Shown: one piece after another, positions 9,978 to 17,237 of the stretch
Numbering within the stretch: the first letter of the stretch is position 1
How the letters are laid out: each line of letters starts with the position of its first letter
NCBI GenBank assembly: GCA_963728075.1
Contig: CAVSIP010000003.1
Location: 496,001 to 560,000, forward strand
Reading direction: 5' to 3'
From: CAVSIP01 sp963728075
Lineage (GTDB): Bacteria > Actinomycetota > Actinomycetes > JAFAQI01 > DASSKL01
Length of the DNA stretch: 64,000 nt
Program-made: the position numbers and the translations under genes
Notes under the pieces: model-generated
Databases searched by the model: none
Seen by the model: only the letters and a program-made list of their open reading frames with translations
What the model was told of the DNA's origin: nothing

Positions 9978-11081
9978 GTGCCCGATCCGGTGACCGGGCT
10001 GCCCGTCGTCGGCATGGTCGGCGCGGGGCAGCTGGCCCGCATGACCCACCAGGCCGCGATCCCGCTGGGGCTGTCGTTGCGGGTGCTCGCCGACTCACCG
10101 GCCGACGGCGCCGCGCTCGCGGCCGGCGACGTCGACGTCGGCGACTACCGCGACCTCGACGCGCTGCGCCGGTTCGCCAAGGGCTGCGACGTGGTCACGT
10201 TCGACCACGAGCACGTGCCGCAGGAGCACCTGCGCGCCCTCGCCGCCGACGGGGTGGTGGTCCGCCCCGGCCCGGACGCCCTGCTGCACGCGCAGGACAA
10301 GCGCGCGATGCGCGAGCGGCTGTCCGCGCTCGGCCTGCCGGTCCCGCGGTGGTCCGCCGACCCCGACGCGCTGCCCCGGCCGTACGTCGCCAAGGCGGTA
10401 CGCGGCGGCTACGACGGCAAGGGGGTGTGGTTCGTCGACCCGGGCGACGCGCTGCCCGCCACCGAGCTCATCGTCGAGGAGCGGGTGCCGCTCGTGCGCG
10501 AGCTCGCCGCGGTCGTCGCCCGGCGGCCGAGCGGCGAGGTCCGGGCCTGGCCGGTCGTGGAGACCGTGCAGAGCGACGGCATCTGCGTGGAGACGATCAC
10601 CCCTGCCCCCGGCCTCGAGCCGGCGCGGGCCGCCGAGGCGCACGCCATCGCCCGCACGGTCGCGGAGGCGCTCGGCGTCGTCGGCGTCCTCGCCGTGGAG
10701 CTGTTCGAGACCGCGGGCGGCCTGCTGGTCAACGAGCTCGCGATGCGGCCGCACAACACCGGTCACTGGACGATCGAGGGCGCGGTCACCAGCCAGTTCG
10801 AGCAGCACCTGCGGGCGGTGCTGGACTGGCCGCTGGGGGACACCAAGCCGTACGCCCGGTGGGTCGTGATGGCGAACCTGCTCGGAGGCGCGGCGACCGA
10901 CCTCGCGACGTCGCTGCCGCAGGCGCTCGGCGCCGACCCGGGGGTGCACGTCCACGCGTACGGCAAGGGAGCCCGGCCCGGGCGCAAGCTCGGGCACGTG
11001 ACGGTGCTCGGTGACGATCTCGAGACCACCCGCGAGCGCGCCCGGCGCGCGGTCGCCGTGCTGAGGGGAGACCCGACGTGA
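9978..11081 (+). CDS. purK: N5-carboxyaminoimidazole ribonucleotide synthase
   Basis: 367 aa, GTG start 2 nt after the acyl-CoA dehydrogenase stop. It carries out the ATP-dependent carboxylation of AIR with bicarbonate in de novo purine synthesis. It is an ATP-grasp enzyme: the N-terminal dinucleotide-like strand is VVGMVGAGQLARMTHQAA, the ATP-grasp lysine/glycine loop is KAVRGGYDGKGVWF near residue 138, then IVEERVPLVRELAAVVAR and the metal-binding VNELAMRPHNTGHWTIEG. It overlaps purE by 4 bp (GTGA), so the two are translationally coupled. Confidence 0.97.
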   Translation: MPDPVTGLPVVGMVGAGQLARMTHQAAIPLGLSLRVLADSPADGAALAAGDVDVGDYRDLDALRRFAKGCDVVTFDHEHVPQEHLRALAADGVVVRPGPDALLHAQDKRAMRERLSALGLPVPRWSADPDALPRPYVAKAVRGGYDGKGVWFVDPGDALPATELIVEERVPLVRELAAVVARRPSGEVRAWPVVETVQSDGICVETITPAPGLEPARAAEAHAIARTVAEALGVVGVLAVELFETAGGLLVNELAMRPHNTGHWTIEGAVTSQFEQHLRAVLDWPLGDTKPYARWVVMANLLGGAATDLATSLPQALGADPGVHVHAYGKGARPGRKLGHVTVLGDDLETTRERARRAVAVLRGDPT

Positions 11082-11578
11082 GCGCCATCGTGGCCGTGGT
11101 GATGGGCAGCGACTCCGACTGGCCCACCATGGAGGGCGCCGCCGTCGCCCTCGACGAGTTCGAGGTGCCGTACGAGGTCCACGTCGTCTCCGCCCACCGG
11201 ACGCCGCGGCAGATGCTCGACTACGGCGCCACCGCGGCCGACCGCGGGATCCGGGTGATCGTCGCCGGCGCCGGCGGGGCCGCGCACCTGCCCGGCATGC
11301 TCGCGTCCGTGACGCCGCTCCCGGTGATCGGCGTCCCCGTACCGCTCAAGCACCTCGACGGGCTGGACTCGCTGCTGTCGATCGTGCAGATGCCGGGCGG
11401 GGTCCCGGTCGCGACCGTGGCCGTGGGCAACGCCCGCAACGCGGGGCTGCTGGCCGTCCGCATCCTCGGCGCGTCCGACGACACGCTGCGCGCGAAGATG
11501 CACGTCTTCCAGGACACGATGGCTGCCCTGGTCGAGGAGCGCGACCATGCCCTGCAGGGACGTCTCGGCCGCGACTGA
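11078..11578 (+). CDS. purE: 5-(carboxyamino)imidazole ribonucleotide mutase, class I PurE
   Basis: 166 aa, GTG start overlapping the purK stop. It converts N5-CAIR to CAIR. Diagnostic motifs are VVMGSDSDWPTM near the N-terminus, VHVVSAHRTPRQM (catalytic His) around residue 39 and AGAGGAAHLPGMLAS. The presence of PurK next door confirms the bacterial class I two-step route. The final residues reach 65 bp short of the cyclase ATG, and the reading frame is complete. Confidence 0.97.
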   Translation: MSAIVAVVMGSDSDWPTMEGAAVALDEFEVPYEVHVVSAHRTPRQMLDYGATAADRGIRVIVAGAGGAAHLPGMLASVTPLPVIGVPVPLKHLDGLDSLLSIVQMPGGVPVATVAVGNARNAGLLAVRILGASDDTLRAKMHVFQDTMAALVEERDHALQGRLGRD

Positions 11579-11642
11579 CCGGTACGGACCGGGCCCGTCC
11601 AGGGTTGTGGACGGCGCACCCGGTGCCTGTCATCCTCCCGAC

Positions 11643-12581
11643 ATGTCCGTCGAGGACCGCCCGCGTGGTGCGCTCCGCGTCTCCGACGCCGAGCGCGAGC
11701 GTGCCGTCGAGTCGCTGCGCCTGCACCACGCCGAGGGCCGGCTGACCTTCGAGGAGTTCACCGACCGGGTGGACGAGGCCTACCGCGCGCGCTCGGCGGG
11801 CGAGCTCGACGTGGCGCTGCGCGAGCTGCCCGCGGAGCGGTCGGTGCGCCCACCGCAGCGGCGCGCCTGGTACCGCCGCCGCCTGCCGGCGTGGTGGCTG
11901 CGCGTCAACGGCATCTGCACCGCGGTGTGGGCGGCGACGACCCTCGGCTCCGGGGTGCACTACTTCTGGCCGATGTGGGTGATGCTGGGCACCGGCATCC
12001 CGGTCATCGCAGGCTCGGGCCGGCGCGCCGGCAGGGATGGAGATCCTGCGCCGGCCACCGTGCCGCCGGGCGCGGCGCCGGCCCTCGAGATGCCCGACGG
12101 CCGGGTGGTGACCACCGTGCTGTTCGCCGACATCGTCGCCTCGACCGAGCGCGCGGCGGCGCTGGGTGACGCCGAGTGGAACCGGCTCCTCGCGCGGTAC
12201 GAGCGTCAGGTCGGCGACGAGGTGGTCGGCCTGGGCGGGCAGTCCGTCTTCACCAAGGGCGACGAGGTCGTCGCCGCGTTCCCGACTCCTGCGGCGGCCG
12301 TCCGGTGCGGGCGCGCGGTCCAGACGCATGCCCGCGCGCTCGGGCTGGACGTCCGCGCGGGTGTGCACGCCGGCGAGGTCGACCGCCACGGCGGCGAGGT
12401 GCGTGGGCTGGCGATGCACATCGGCCAGCGGGTCTGCGCCGCGGCCGGCCCGGGCCAGCTGCTGGTGTCCTCCACGGTCCGCGACCTGCTGGTCGGGTCA
12501 GGCGTGGCGTTCACCGACGCCGGCGAGCACGAGCTCAAGGGTGTGCCGGGCACCTGGCGGCTGTTCGCGCTCGCCGACTGA
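11643..12581 (+). CDS. DUF1707-2TM class III adenylate/guanylate cyclase
   Basis: 312 aa from the ATG at 11643; codons upstream back to 11547 overlap purE and are shadow. Three parts are visible: DUF1707 (residues about 10-62, RVSDAERERAVESLRLHHAE then LTFEEFTDRVDEAYRA), two hydrophobic segments (about 85-125), and a class III cyclase domain (about 148-312). The cyclase keeps the first metal Asp (VLFADIVAST) and the second in TKGDEVVAAF. The usual Asn of the NxxxR motif is replaced in MHIGQRVCAAA, where His stands for Asn and Arg is kept. Such variants are common in actinobacterial cyclases; activity needs testing. It may be the source of cAMP for a CRP-type regulator. Confidence 0.88.
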   Translation: MSVEDRPRGALRVSDAERERAVESLRLHHAEGRLTFEEFTDRVDEAYRARSAGELDVALRELPAERSVRPPQRRAWYRRRLPAWWLRVNGICTAVWAATTLGSGVHYFWPMWVMLGTGIPVIAGSGRRAGRDGDPAPATVPPGAAPALEMPDGRVVTTVLFADIVASTERAAALGDAEWNRLLARYERQVGDEVVGLGGQSVFTKGDEVVAAFPTPAAAVRCGRAVQTHARALGLDVRAGVHAGEVDRHGGEVRGLAMHIGQRVCAAAGPGQLLVSSTVRDLLVGSGVAFTDAGEHELKGVPGTWRLFALAD

Positions 12582-12586
12582 GCCGG

Positions 12587-12987
12587 TCAGCGGCCGGCCC
12601 ACTCGATCTTCGGGCAGGTGTCCATGACCATGGTCAGCCCGGCGGCGCTGGTGCGCTCGAAGGCGTCGTCGTCGACCACGCCGAGCTGGAACCACACACC
12701 CTTCGCACCGATCCGCACGGCCTCGTCGGCATGCGCGCCCGCGTGCTCGGACCGGCGGAACACGTCCACCACGTCGACCGGCTCGGGGACGTCGGCGAGC
12801 GACGGGTAGACCATCTCGCCGAGCGCCTCGCCCCCGCCGGGGTGCACGGGGAAGATCCGCTTGCCGTGCTGCTGGAGGAAGCGAGCGACCTCCCACGCGG
12901 GCCGGGCCGGGTTCTCCGAGAGGCCGACGACCGCCCACGTCTGCAGGGCGAGCAGCTCGCGGACGGCGTCCGGTGAGGTGGTCTCAT
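12587..12987 (-). CDS. CoA-binding (YccU-type Rossmann) protein, one frameshift near the start
   Basis: The frame ending at 12587 encodes an N-terminal TWAVVGLSENPARPAWEVARF Rossmann strand-loop, then KRIFPVHPGGG, GAKGVWFQLGVVDDDAFER and the final VMDTCPKIEW, the pattern of small CoA-binding domain proteins (YccU family, about 135 aa). No start codon exists in this frame. The only fitting ATG (12985-12987) is joined to it if one base is missing after 12983, in the third position of codon 2. The repaired gene would be 133 aa. This matches the indel pattern of the adjacent ugd gene. Function in cells is poorly known. Confidence 0.75.
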
Positions 12988-13007
12988 GCCGGCGGGCGTA
13001 CCCGGCA

Positions 13008-14339
13008 TCAGGGCCGGCCGAACGCCCGGTAGGTCCAGCCGGCGTCGCGCCAGCGCTGCGGGTCGAGCGCGTTGCGCCCGTCGAGGATGCGCTTGTGGCG
13101 CACGACGTCGGAGAGCACGTCCGGCGTCATGTCGCGGAACTCCCGCCACTCGGTGAGGTGCAGCACCACGTCGGCGTCGCGTCGCCGCCTCGACCGCGGA
13201 ACCGGCGTAGCCAGATCCGGGTAGGCGCGGCGGGCGTTGTCCATCGCCGCCGGGTCGTAGACGACGACGGACGCGCCCTGGCGGTGGATCCGGCGGGCGA
13301 CGTCGAGCGCCGGGCTGTCGCGGATGTCGTCGGAGTTGGGCTTGAACGCCGCGCCGAGCACGCCGACGCGGGCGCCGCGGAACTGCCGTTGCCCAGCACC
13401 TCCCGGGCGAGCTCGACCATCCGCTCGCGGCGCCGCAGGTTGATCGCGTCGACGTCCTTGAGGAACGTCACGCGCCTGGTCGACGCCCAGCTCGCCCGCC
13501 CGTGCCATGAACGCGCGGATGTCCTTGGGCAGGCAGCCGCCGCCGAAGCCGAGCCCGGCGTGCAGGAACCGGCCGCCGATCCGGCTGTCGTGGGAGAGGG
13601 ACTCGGACAGCTTCTTCACGTCACCGTGCACGGTCGCTCGCAGACCTCGGCCATCGCGTTGATGAAGGAGATCTTCGTGGCGAGGAACGCGTTCGCGGCC
13701 ACCTTGACCAGCTGCGCTGTCGCGAGGTCGGTGACGACCACCGGGCTGCCGGCGTCGATCACCGCGGCGAAGACGTCCCGGAGCCGCCGCTCGGCCTCCT
13801 CCGACGCCACGCCGAACACCAGCCGGTCGGGGCGCAGCGTGTCCTCGACGGCGTAGCCCTCGCGCGAGGAACTCCGGGTTCCAGGCACAGCTCCACCCCC
13901 CGCGCGGGGGAGTGCTCGCGCAGCTGGGCGGTCAGTCGCTCGGCGGTGCCGACCGGGACGGTCGACTTGCCGACGACCAGCGCGCCGTCGCGCAGGTGCG
14001 GCGCCAGCGCGGTGACGGAGGCGTCGACGTAGGACAGGTCGGCGGCGAACTCGCCCTTCTTCTGCGGGGTGCCGACGCAGACGAAGTGCACGTCGCCGAA
14101 GGCGCCGGCCTCCTCGTAGGAGGTCGTGAACCGCAGCCGCGCCGGAGTCGACGTGCTTGCGCAGCAGCGCCTCGAGGCCCGGCTCGAAGAACGGGCACCT
14201 CGCCGGCGGACAGCCGCGCGATCTTGGCCTCGTCGACGTCGATCCCGAGAACCTCGTGACCCAGCTCGGCCATGCAGGCCGCATGCGTTGCCCCGAGGTA
14301 GCCGGTGCCGAGCACGGTGAGGCGCTGCGAGGTCGTCAC
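13008..14339 (-). CDS. ugd: UDP-glucose 6-dehydrogenase, multiply frameshifted as sequenced
   Basis: Oxidises UDP-glucose to UDP-glucuronate with 2 NAD+. Pieces of one full-length enzyme are spread over three frames: GTG start at 14339, LTVLGTGYLGATHAACMAELGHEVLG (Rossmann fold, of which no contiguous part is damaged), VHFVCVGTPQKKG, VVGKSTVPVGT, LVKVAANAFLATKISFINAMAEVC (catalytic-site lysine region), GLGFGGGCLPKDIRAF (nucleophile Cys) and LGAAFKPNSDDIRDSPALDV. I place eight one-base insertions (14192, 14140, 13884, 13865, 13636, 13626, 13472, 13179) and two deletions (next to 13383 and 13210). Net correction gives 441 aa, the normal family length. The absence of stops inside conserved blocks and the third-position location of the indels argue for data error rather than a pseudogene. 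Confidence 0.85.
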
Positions 14340-14345
14340 CGGCGA

Positions 14346-14351
14346 ATGGTA
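14346..14351 (-). promoter_or_regulatory. Leaderless -10 element of ugd
   Basis: On the minus strand TACCAT is followed by exactly 6 nt and then the GTG start at 14339, with no Shine-Dalgarno. This is the TANNNT-N6-RTG arrangement of leaderless actinobacterial transcripts. Confidence 0.45.
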
Positions 14352-14411
14352 GCCGCCGGTTTCGTGCCCGAAACCGCCCGCAAACCCGGATGAGGCACGC
14401 AGACTGGATGC

Positions 14412-15545
14412 ATGCGGATCGACCGGGCGATCGCCATGGCCGCGGCCCTGGTGACGGTCAGCGGGCTCACCGCCGCCGTGGCGACCGCGGCCGGTGGCGA
14501 CGGGGCCCCCGCTCGCCCGGCCGCCGTGCGACCGGCGGCCGTGGTGGCGCCGCCCCCTCCGGACCCCGCCGCGTCGCACCGGACGCCGGCGTCGCACCCA
14601 CCCGCTGCCGAGGAGGCCCGGCGGGCGCTGCCGTACCCGCTGCCCGCCCCGCCGGTGCAGCCCCAGCCGTGCCCGCCCCCGCCGGTCAGCGGGACCGGGA
14701 AGCCCAAGCCGCTGCCGCCGCCGGCGGTGGCCGACGGCGCCCTGCCCGTACCCGCGCCCGCGCAGGACCGGTCCGTCGACCTCGCCGCCGTCTCCGGCAA
14801 GGGCATGTGGCTGACCACGTGGGCGGACACGAAGCTCGACGTCGCCGAGGTCGTGGCCCGAGCCCGGGCGGCCGGATTGCGCCAGCTGTGGGTGCGCACC
14901 GGGGGCACCTACCAGGGCTACTACGGCGACCGCCTGCTCGCGGCCCTGCTCCCTGCGGCACACCGGGCCGGCATCGCGGTCATCGCGTGGGACTTCCCCA
15001 CGCTCTCCGACCCGGCCGCCGACGCGCAGCGGGCCCGGCAGGCGCTCGCGTTCACGGTGGACGGCCAGCGGCTCGACGGGTTCGCCCCCGACATCGAGAC
15101 CGCAGCCGAGCGGGTGTACCTGTCGGCCCGGCGTGCCCAGGTGTACCTCGCGCTGGTGCGGCGCTACGCCGGCGACCGCCCGGTCGTCGCGACCGTGCCA
15201 CGCCCCACCGACCACAACCTCGGGGCCTACCCGTACGCGGCGCTCGCGCCGTACGTCGACGCGTACGCCCCGATGGTCTACTGGTCCTGCAAGGAGCCCG
15301 GCGCGCTGGCTGCGGCCGGCGTCGCCCGCCTCGCCCGGTGGCGGCCGGTGACGGTCGTCGGCCAGTCCTACGACATGGGGCCGGAGGGCGGCCGCCACGG
15401 CCTGCCGTCCGGTGCCGAGATCTGGCGGTTCCTGGACGCGACCAAGCGGGCCGGCGGGATCGGCGCGAGCCTCTACCTGTACAGCCAGACCAAGCAGCCG
15501 CAGTGGGCGGCGCTGAGCGCGTACCCGTGGGACGTGCGGCGGTAG
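14412..15545 (+). CDS. Secreted TIM-barrel glycoside-hydrolase-like protein
   Basis: 377 aa. A signal peptide (residues 1-27, RIDRAIAMAAALVTVSGLTAAVA) is followed by about 90 residues of Pro/Ala-rich linker, then a folded domain from about residue 125: KGMWLTTWADTKLDVAEVV, LWVRTGGTYQGYYGD, IAVIAWDFPTL, LDGFAPDIETA, VVATVPRP, VDAYAPMVYWSC, VTVVGQSYDMGP and GASLYLYSQT. The succession of short beta strands ending in polar residues looks like a (beta/alpha)8 barrel, and the Asp-x-Glu in FAPDIE sits where glycosidases carry acidic catalysts. The substrate is unknown. It is followed by an MBOAT acyltransferase gene 12 bp downstream, so a role in a modified wall glycan is plausible. Confidence 0.7.
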   Translation: MRIDRAIAMAAALVTVSGLTAAVATAAGGDGAPARPAAVRPAAVVAPPPPDPAASHRTPASHPPAAEEARRALPYPLPAPPVQPQPCPPPPVSGTGKPKPLPPPAVADGALPVPAPAQDRSVDLAAVSGKGMWLTTWADTKLDVAEVVARARAAGLRQLWVRTGGTYQGYYGDRLLAALLPAAHRAGIAVIAWDFPTLSDPAADAQRARQALAFTVDGQRLDGFAPDIETAAERVYLSARRAQVYLALVRRYAGDRPVVATVPRPTDHNLGAYPYAALAPYVDAYAPMVYWSCKEPGALAAAGVARLARWRPVTVVGQSYDMGPEGGRHGLPSGAEIWRFLDATKRAGGIGASLYLYSQTKQPQWAALSAYPWDVRR

Positions 15546-15548
15546 GCT
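15543..15548 (+). promoter_or_regulatory. Possible -10 element for the MBOAT gene
   Basis: TAGGCT overlaps the stop codon of the preceding gene and lies 9 nt before the ATG at 15558. No Shine-Dalgarno is present in between, so a near-leaderless start is possible. Co-transcription with the upstream gene is the alternative. Confidence 0.3.
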
Positions 15549-15557
15549 CCTGGGCCG

Positions 15558-16988
15558 ATGTCGTTCGCCAGCCCGGCCTTCCTCTGGTACTTCATGCCCG
15601 CCGTGCTCGGGCTGTACTGGCTGCTGCCGCGGACGGCCCGCAACGGCCTGGTGGCCGCGGCCAGCCTGGTCTTCTACACCTGGGGCGGTGGCAGCTTCGT
15701 GCTGTGGCTGCTCGGGCTCATGGTGCTCAACTTCGCGGCCGGGGTGGCCCTCGACGTGCTGCGGGACGGGCCGCTCGCGCCCCGCCGGCGCAGCGTGGTC
15801 GTGGCGGCCGTCGCGGCGGACCTCGGCGTCCTCGCGGTGTGGAAGTACGCCGGCTTCGCCACCGGGCAGATCGCCCACCTCGCCCACGCGCTCGGCGGCC
15901 CGGACGTCGCGGTGGCGCACCTGGCGCTGCCGATCGGGATCTCGTTCTTCACCTTCCACCACATCAGCTACGTCGTGGACGTCTACCGCGGCGTCCGACC
16001 CGCTCAGCGGAACCCGCTGCAGTTCGTCACGTACATCGCGATGTTCCCCCAGCTCATCGCCGGCCCGATCGTGCGCTACCACGAGATCTCCGAGCAGCTC
16101 GGTGAGGTGCGCCGCAACCGCCTGGACGACTTCGCCGAGGGGTTCCCGCGGTTCGCGCTCGGGCTCGCCAAGAAGGTCGTCGTCGCCGACACGGTCGCCC
16201 CGATCGCGAACGCGGTCTTCGGGGCGCCGGTCGCCGGGCTCGACACCCGCACGGCGTGGATCGGCACGCTGGCGTACACCGTGCAGATCTACTTCGACTT
16301 CTCCGGCTACTCCGACATGGCGATCGGGCTCGGCCGCATGTTCGGCTTCCGCCTGCCGGAGAACTTCGCCCGGCCGTACTCCGCCGTGTCGGTCACCGAC
16401 TTCTGGCGGCGCTGGCACATGTCGCTGTCGCGGTGGTTCCGCGACTACCTCTACATCCCGCTCGGGGGCAACCGGCGCGGCGCCGCGCTGACCTACCGCA
16501 ACCTCGTCGTGGTGTTCTTCCTCACCGGGCTGTGGCACGGCGCGGCCTGGACCTTCGTCGTGTGGGGCCTGTACCACGGGGCGCTGCTGGTGGTCGAGCG
16601 GGTGACCGGCTTCGGCCGGACGACCCAGGACGTGAGCGCGCCCGCGGCGCGGCGCGCGCTCACCCTGCTGCTCGTCGTCGTCGGCTGGGTGCTCTTCCGC
16701 GCGCCGCACCTCGGTCACGCCCTCGGCATGCTGCAGGTCATGGTGGTGCCGCACGTCGCTGCGACCTCCGTGCTGGCCACCGCCTCCCACCGTGCGGTGG
16801 TGACGCTGGCGCTGGCCCTGCTCGTGGTGCTGCTGCCGCGCGAGTTCGTCATGGGCCGCTTCCTCGAGCAGCAGCCCCGGCCGCTGGTGCGCGCCGGTCG
16901 CCTGGCGTACGCCGCGGTCGCGGCACCGCTCGCGGCCGTCCTCGTGGCGGCGGGGACGTTCAGCCCGTTCCTCTACTTCCGGTTCTAG
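15558..16988 (+). CDS. MBOAT-family O-acyltransferase (AlgI-like)
   Basis: 476 aa, polytopic, about ten hydrophobic segments. It carries the AlgI/DltB signatures YFDFSGYSDMAIGLGRMFGF, the FWRRWHMSLSRWFRDYLYIPLGG block and the catalytic His in TGLWHGAAWTFVVWGLYHG. Such enzymes pass acetyl or other acyl groups across the membrane to extracellular polysaccharides. The usual periplasmic partner (AlgJ/AlgX or SGNH hydrolase) is not adjacent; the only secreted neighbour is the TIM-barrel protein upstream. The target glycan may be the product of the polysaccharide locus downstream, but this is inference from position. Confidence 0.93.
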   Translation: MSFASPAFLWYFMPAVLGLYWLLPRTARNGLVAAASLVFYTWGGGSFVLWLLGLMVLNFAAGVALDVLRDGPLAPRRRSVVVAAVAADLGVLAVWKYAGFATGQIAHLAHALGGPDVAVAHLALPIGISFFTFHHISYVVDVYRGVRPAQRNPLQFVTYIAMFPQLIAGPIVRYHEISEQLGEVRRNRLDDFAEGFPRFALGLAKKVVVADTVAPIANAVFGAPVAGLDTRTAWIGTLAYTVQIYFDFSGYSDMAIGLGRMFGFRLPENFARPYSAVSVTDFWRRWHMSLSRWFRDYLYIPLGGNRRGAALTYRNLVVVFFLTGLWHGAAWTFVVWGLYHGALLVVERVTGFGRTTQDVSAPAARRALTLLLVVVGWVLFRAPHLGHALGMLQVMVVPHVAATSVLATASHRAVVTLALALLVVLLPREFVMGRFLEQQPRPLVRAGRLAYAAVAAPLAAVLVAAGTFSPFLYFRF

Positions 16989-16999
16989 CGGAGGGCCCT

Positions 17000-17221
17000 G
17001 TGAGCGAGCCAGAGATCCGCGACGTGCCGATCCGCGACGAGGGCATCCGCCTCGGTCAGCTGCTGAAGCTCGCCGGGGTGGCCGACTCCGGCTCGGACGT
17101 CAAGGCACTGGTCGCCGAGGGCTTCGTCCGGGTCAACGGAGAGGTGGAGACCCGGCGCGGCCGGCACCTGGTCCGCGGTGACGAGGTGCTCGTCGCCGGG
17201 CATCGGCTGCGCGTCACCTGA
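17000..17221 (+). CDS. Small S4-domain RNA-binding protein (YbcJ-like)
   Basis: 73 aa, GTG start with GCGGAGG a few bases upstream. The whole protein is a single S4 fold: IRLGQLLKLAGVADSGSDVKALVAEGFVRVNGEVETRRGRHLVRGDEV. This is the pattern of stand-alone S4 proteins such as YbcJ/RlbA, presumed to bind structured RNA. It lies 11 bp after the MBOAT gene and its stop precedes the synthetase ATG by 16 bp, so it could be part of either transcript. Confidence 0.88.
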   Translation: MSEPEIRDVPIRDEGIRLGQLLKLAGVADSGSDVKALVAEGFVRVNGEVETRRGRHLVRGDEVLVAGHRLRVT

Positions 17222-17225
17222 GCCG

Positions 17226-17231
17226 TACGCT
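17226..17231 (+). promoter_or_regulatory. Leaderless -10 element of the acetoacetyl-CoA synthetase gene
   Basis: TACGCT is followed by 6 nt and then the ATG at 17238; no Shine-Dalgarno. The element overlaps the end of the S4 gene by a few bases downstream of its stop. Confidence 0.45.
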
Positions 17232-17237
17232 CGGCCC

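Noticed and set aside
13008..14339. Programmed frameshifting or true pseudogene in ugd
   Set aside because: Ten indels without slippery sites, all conserved blocks kept and a net length equal to the family; a sequence error is simpler.
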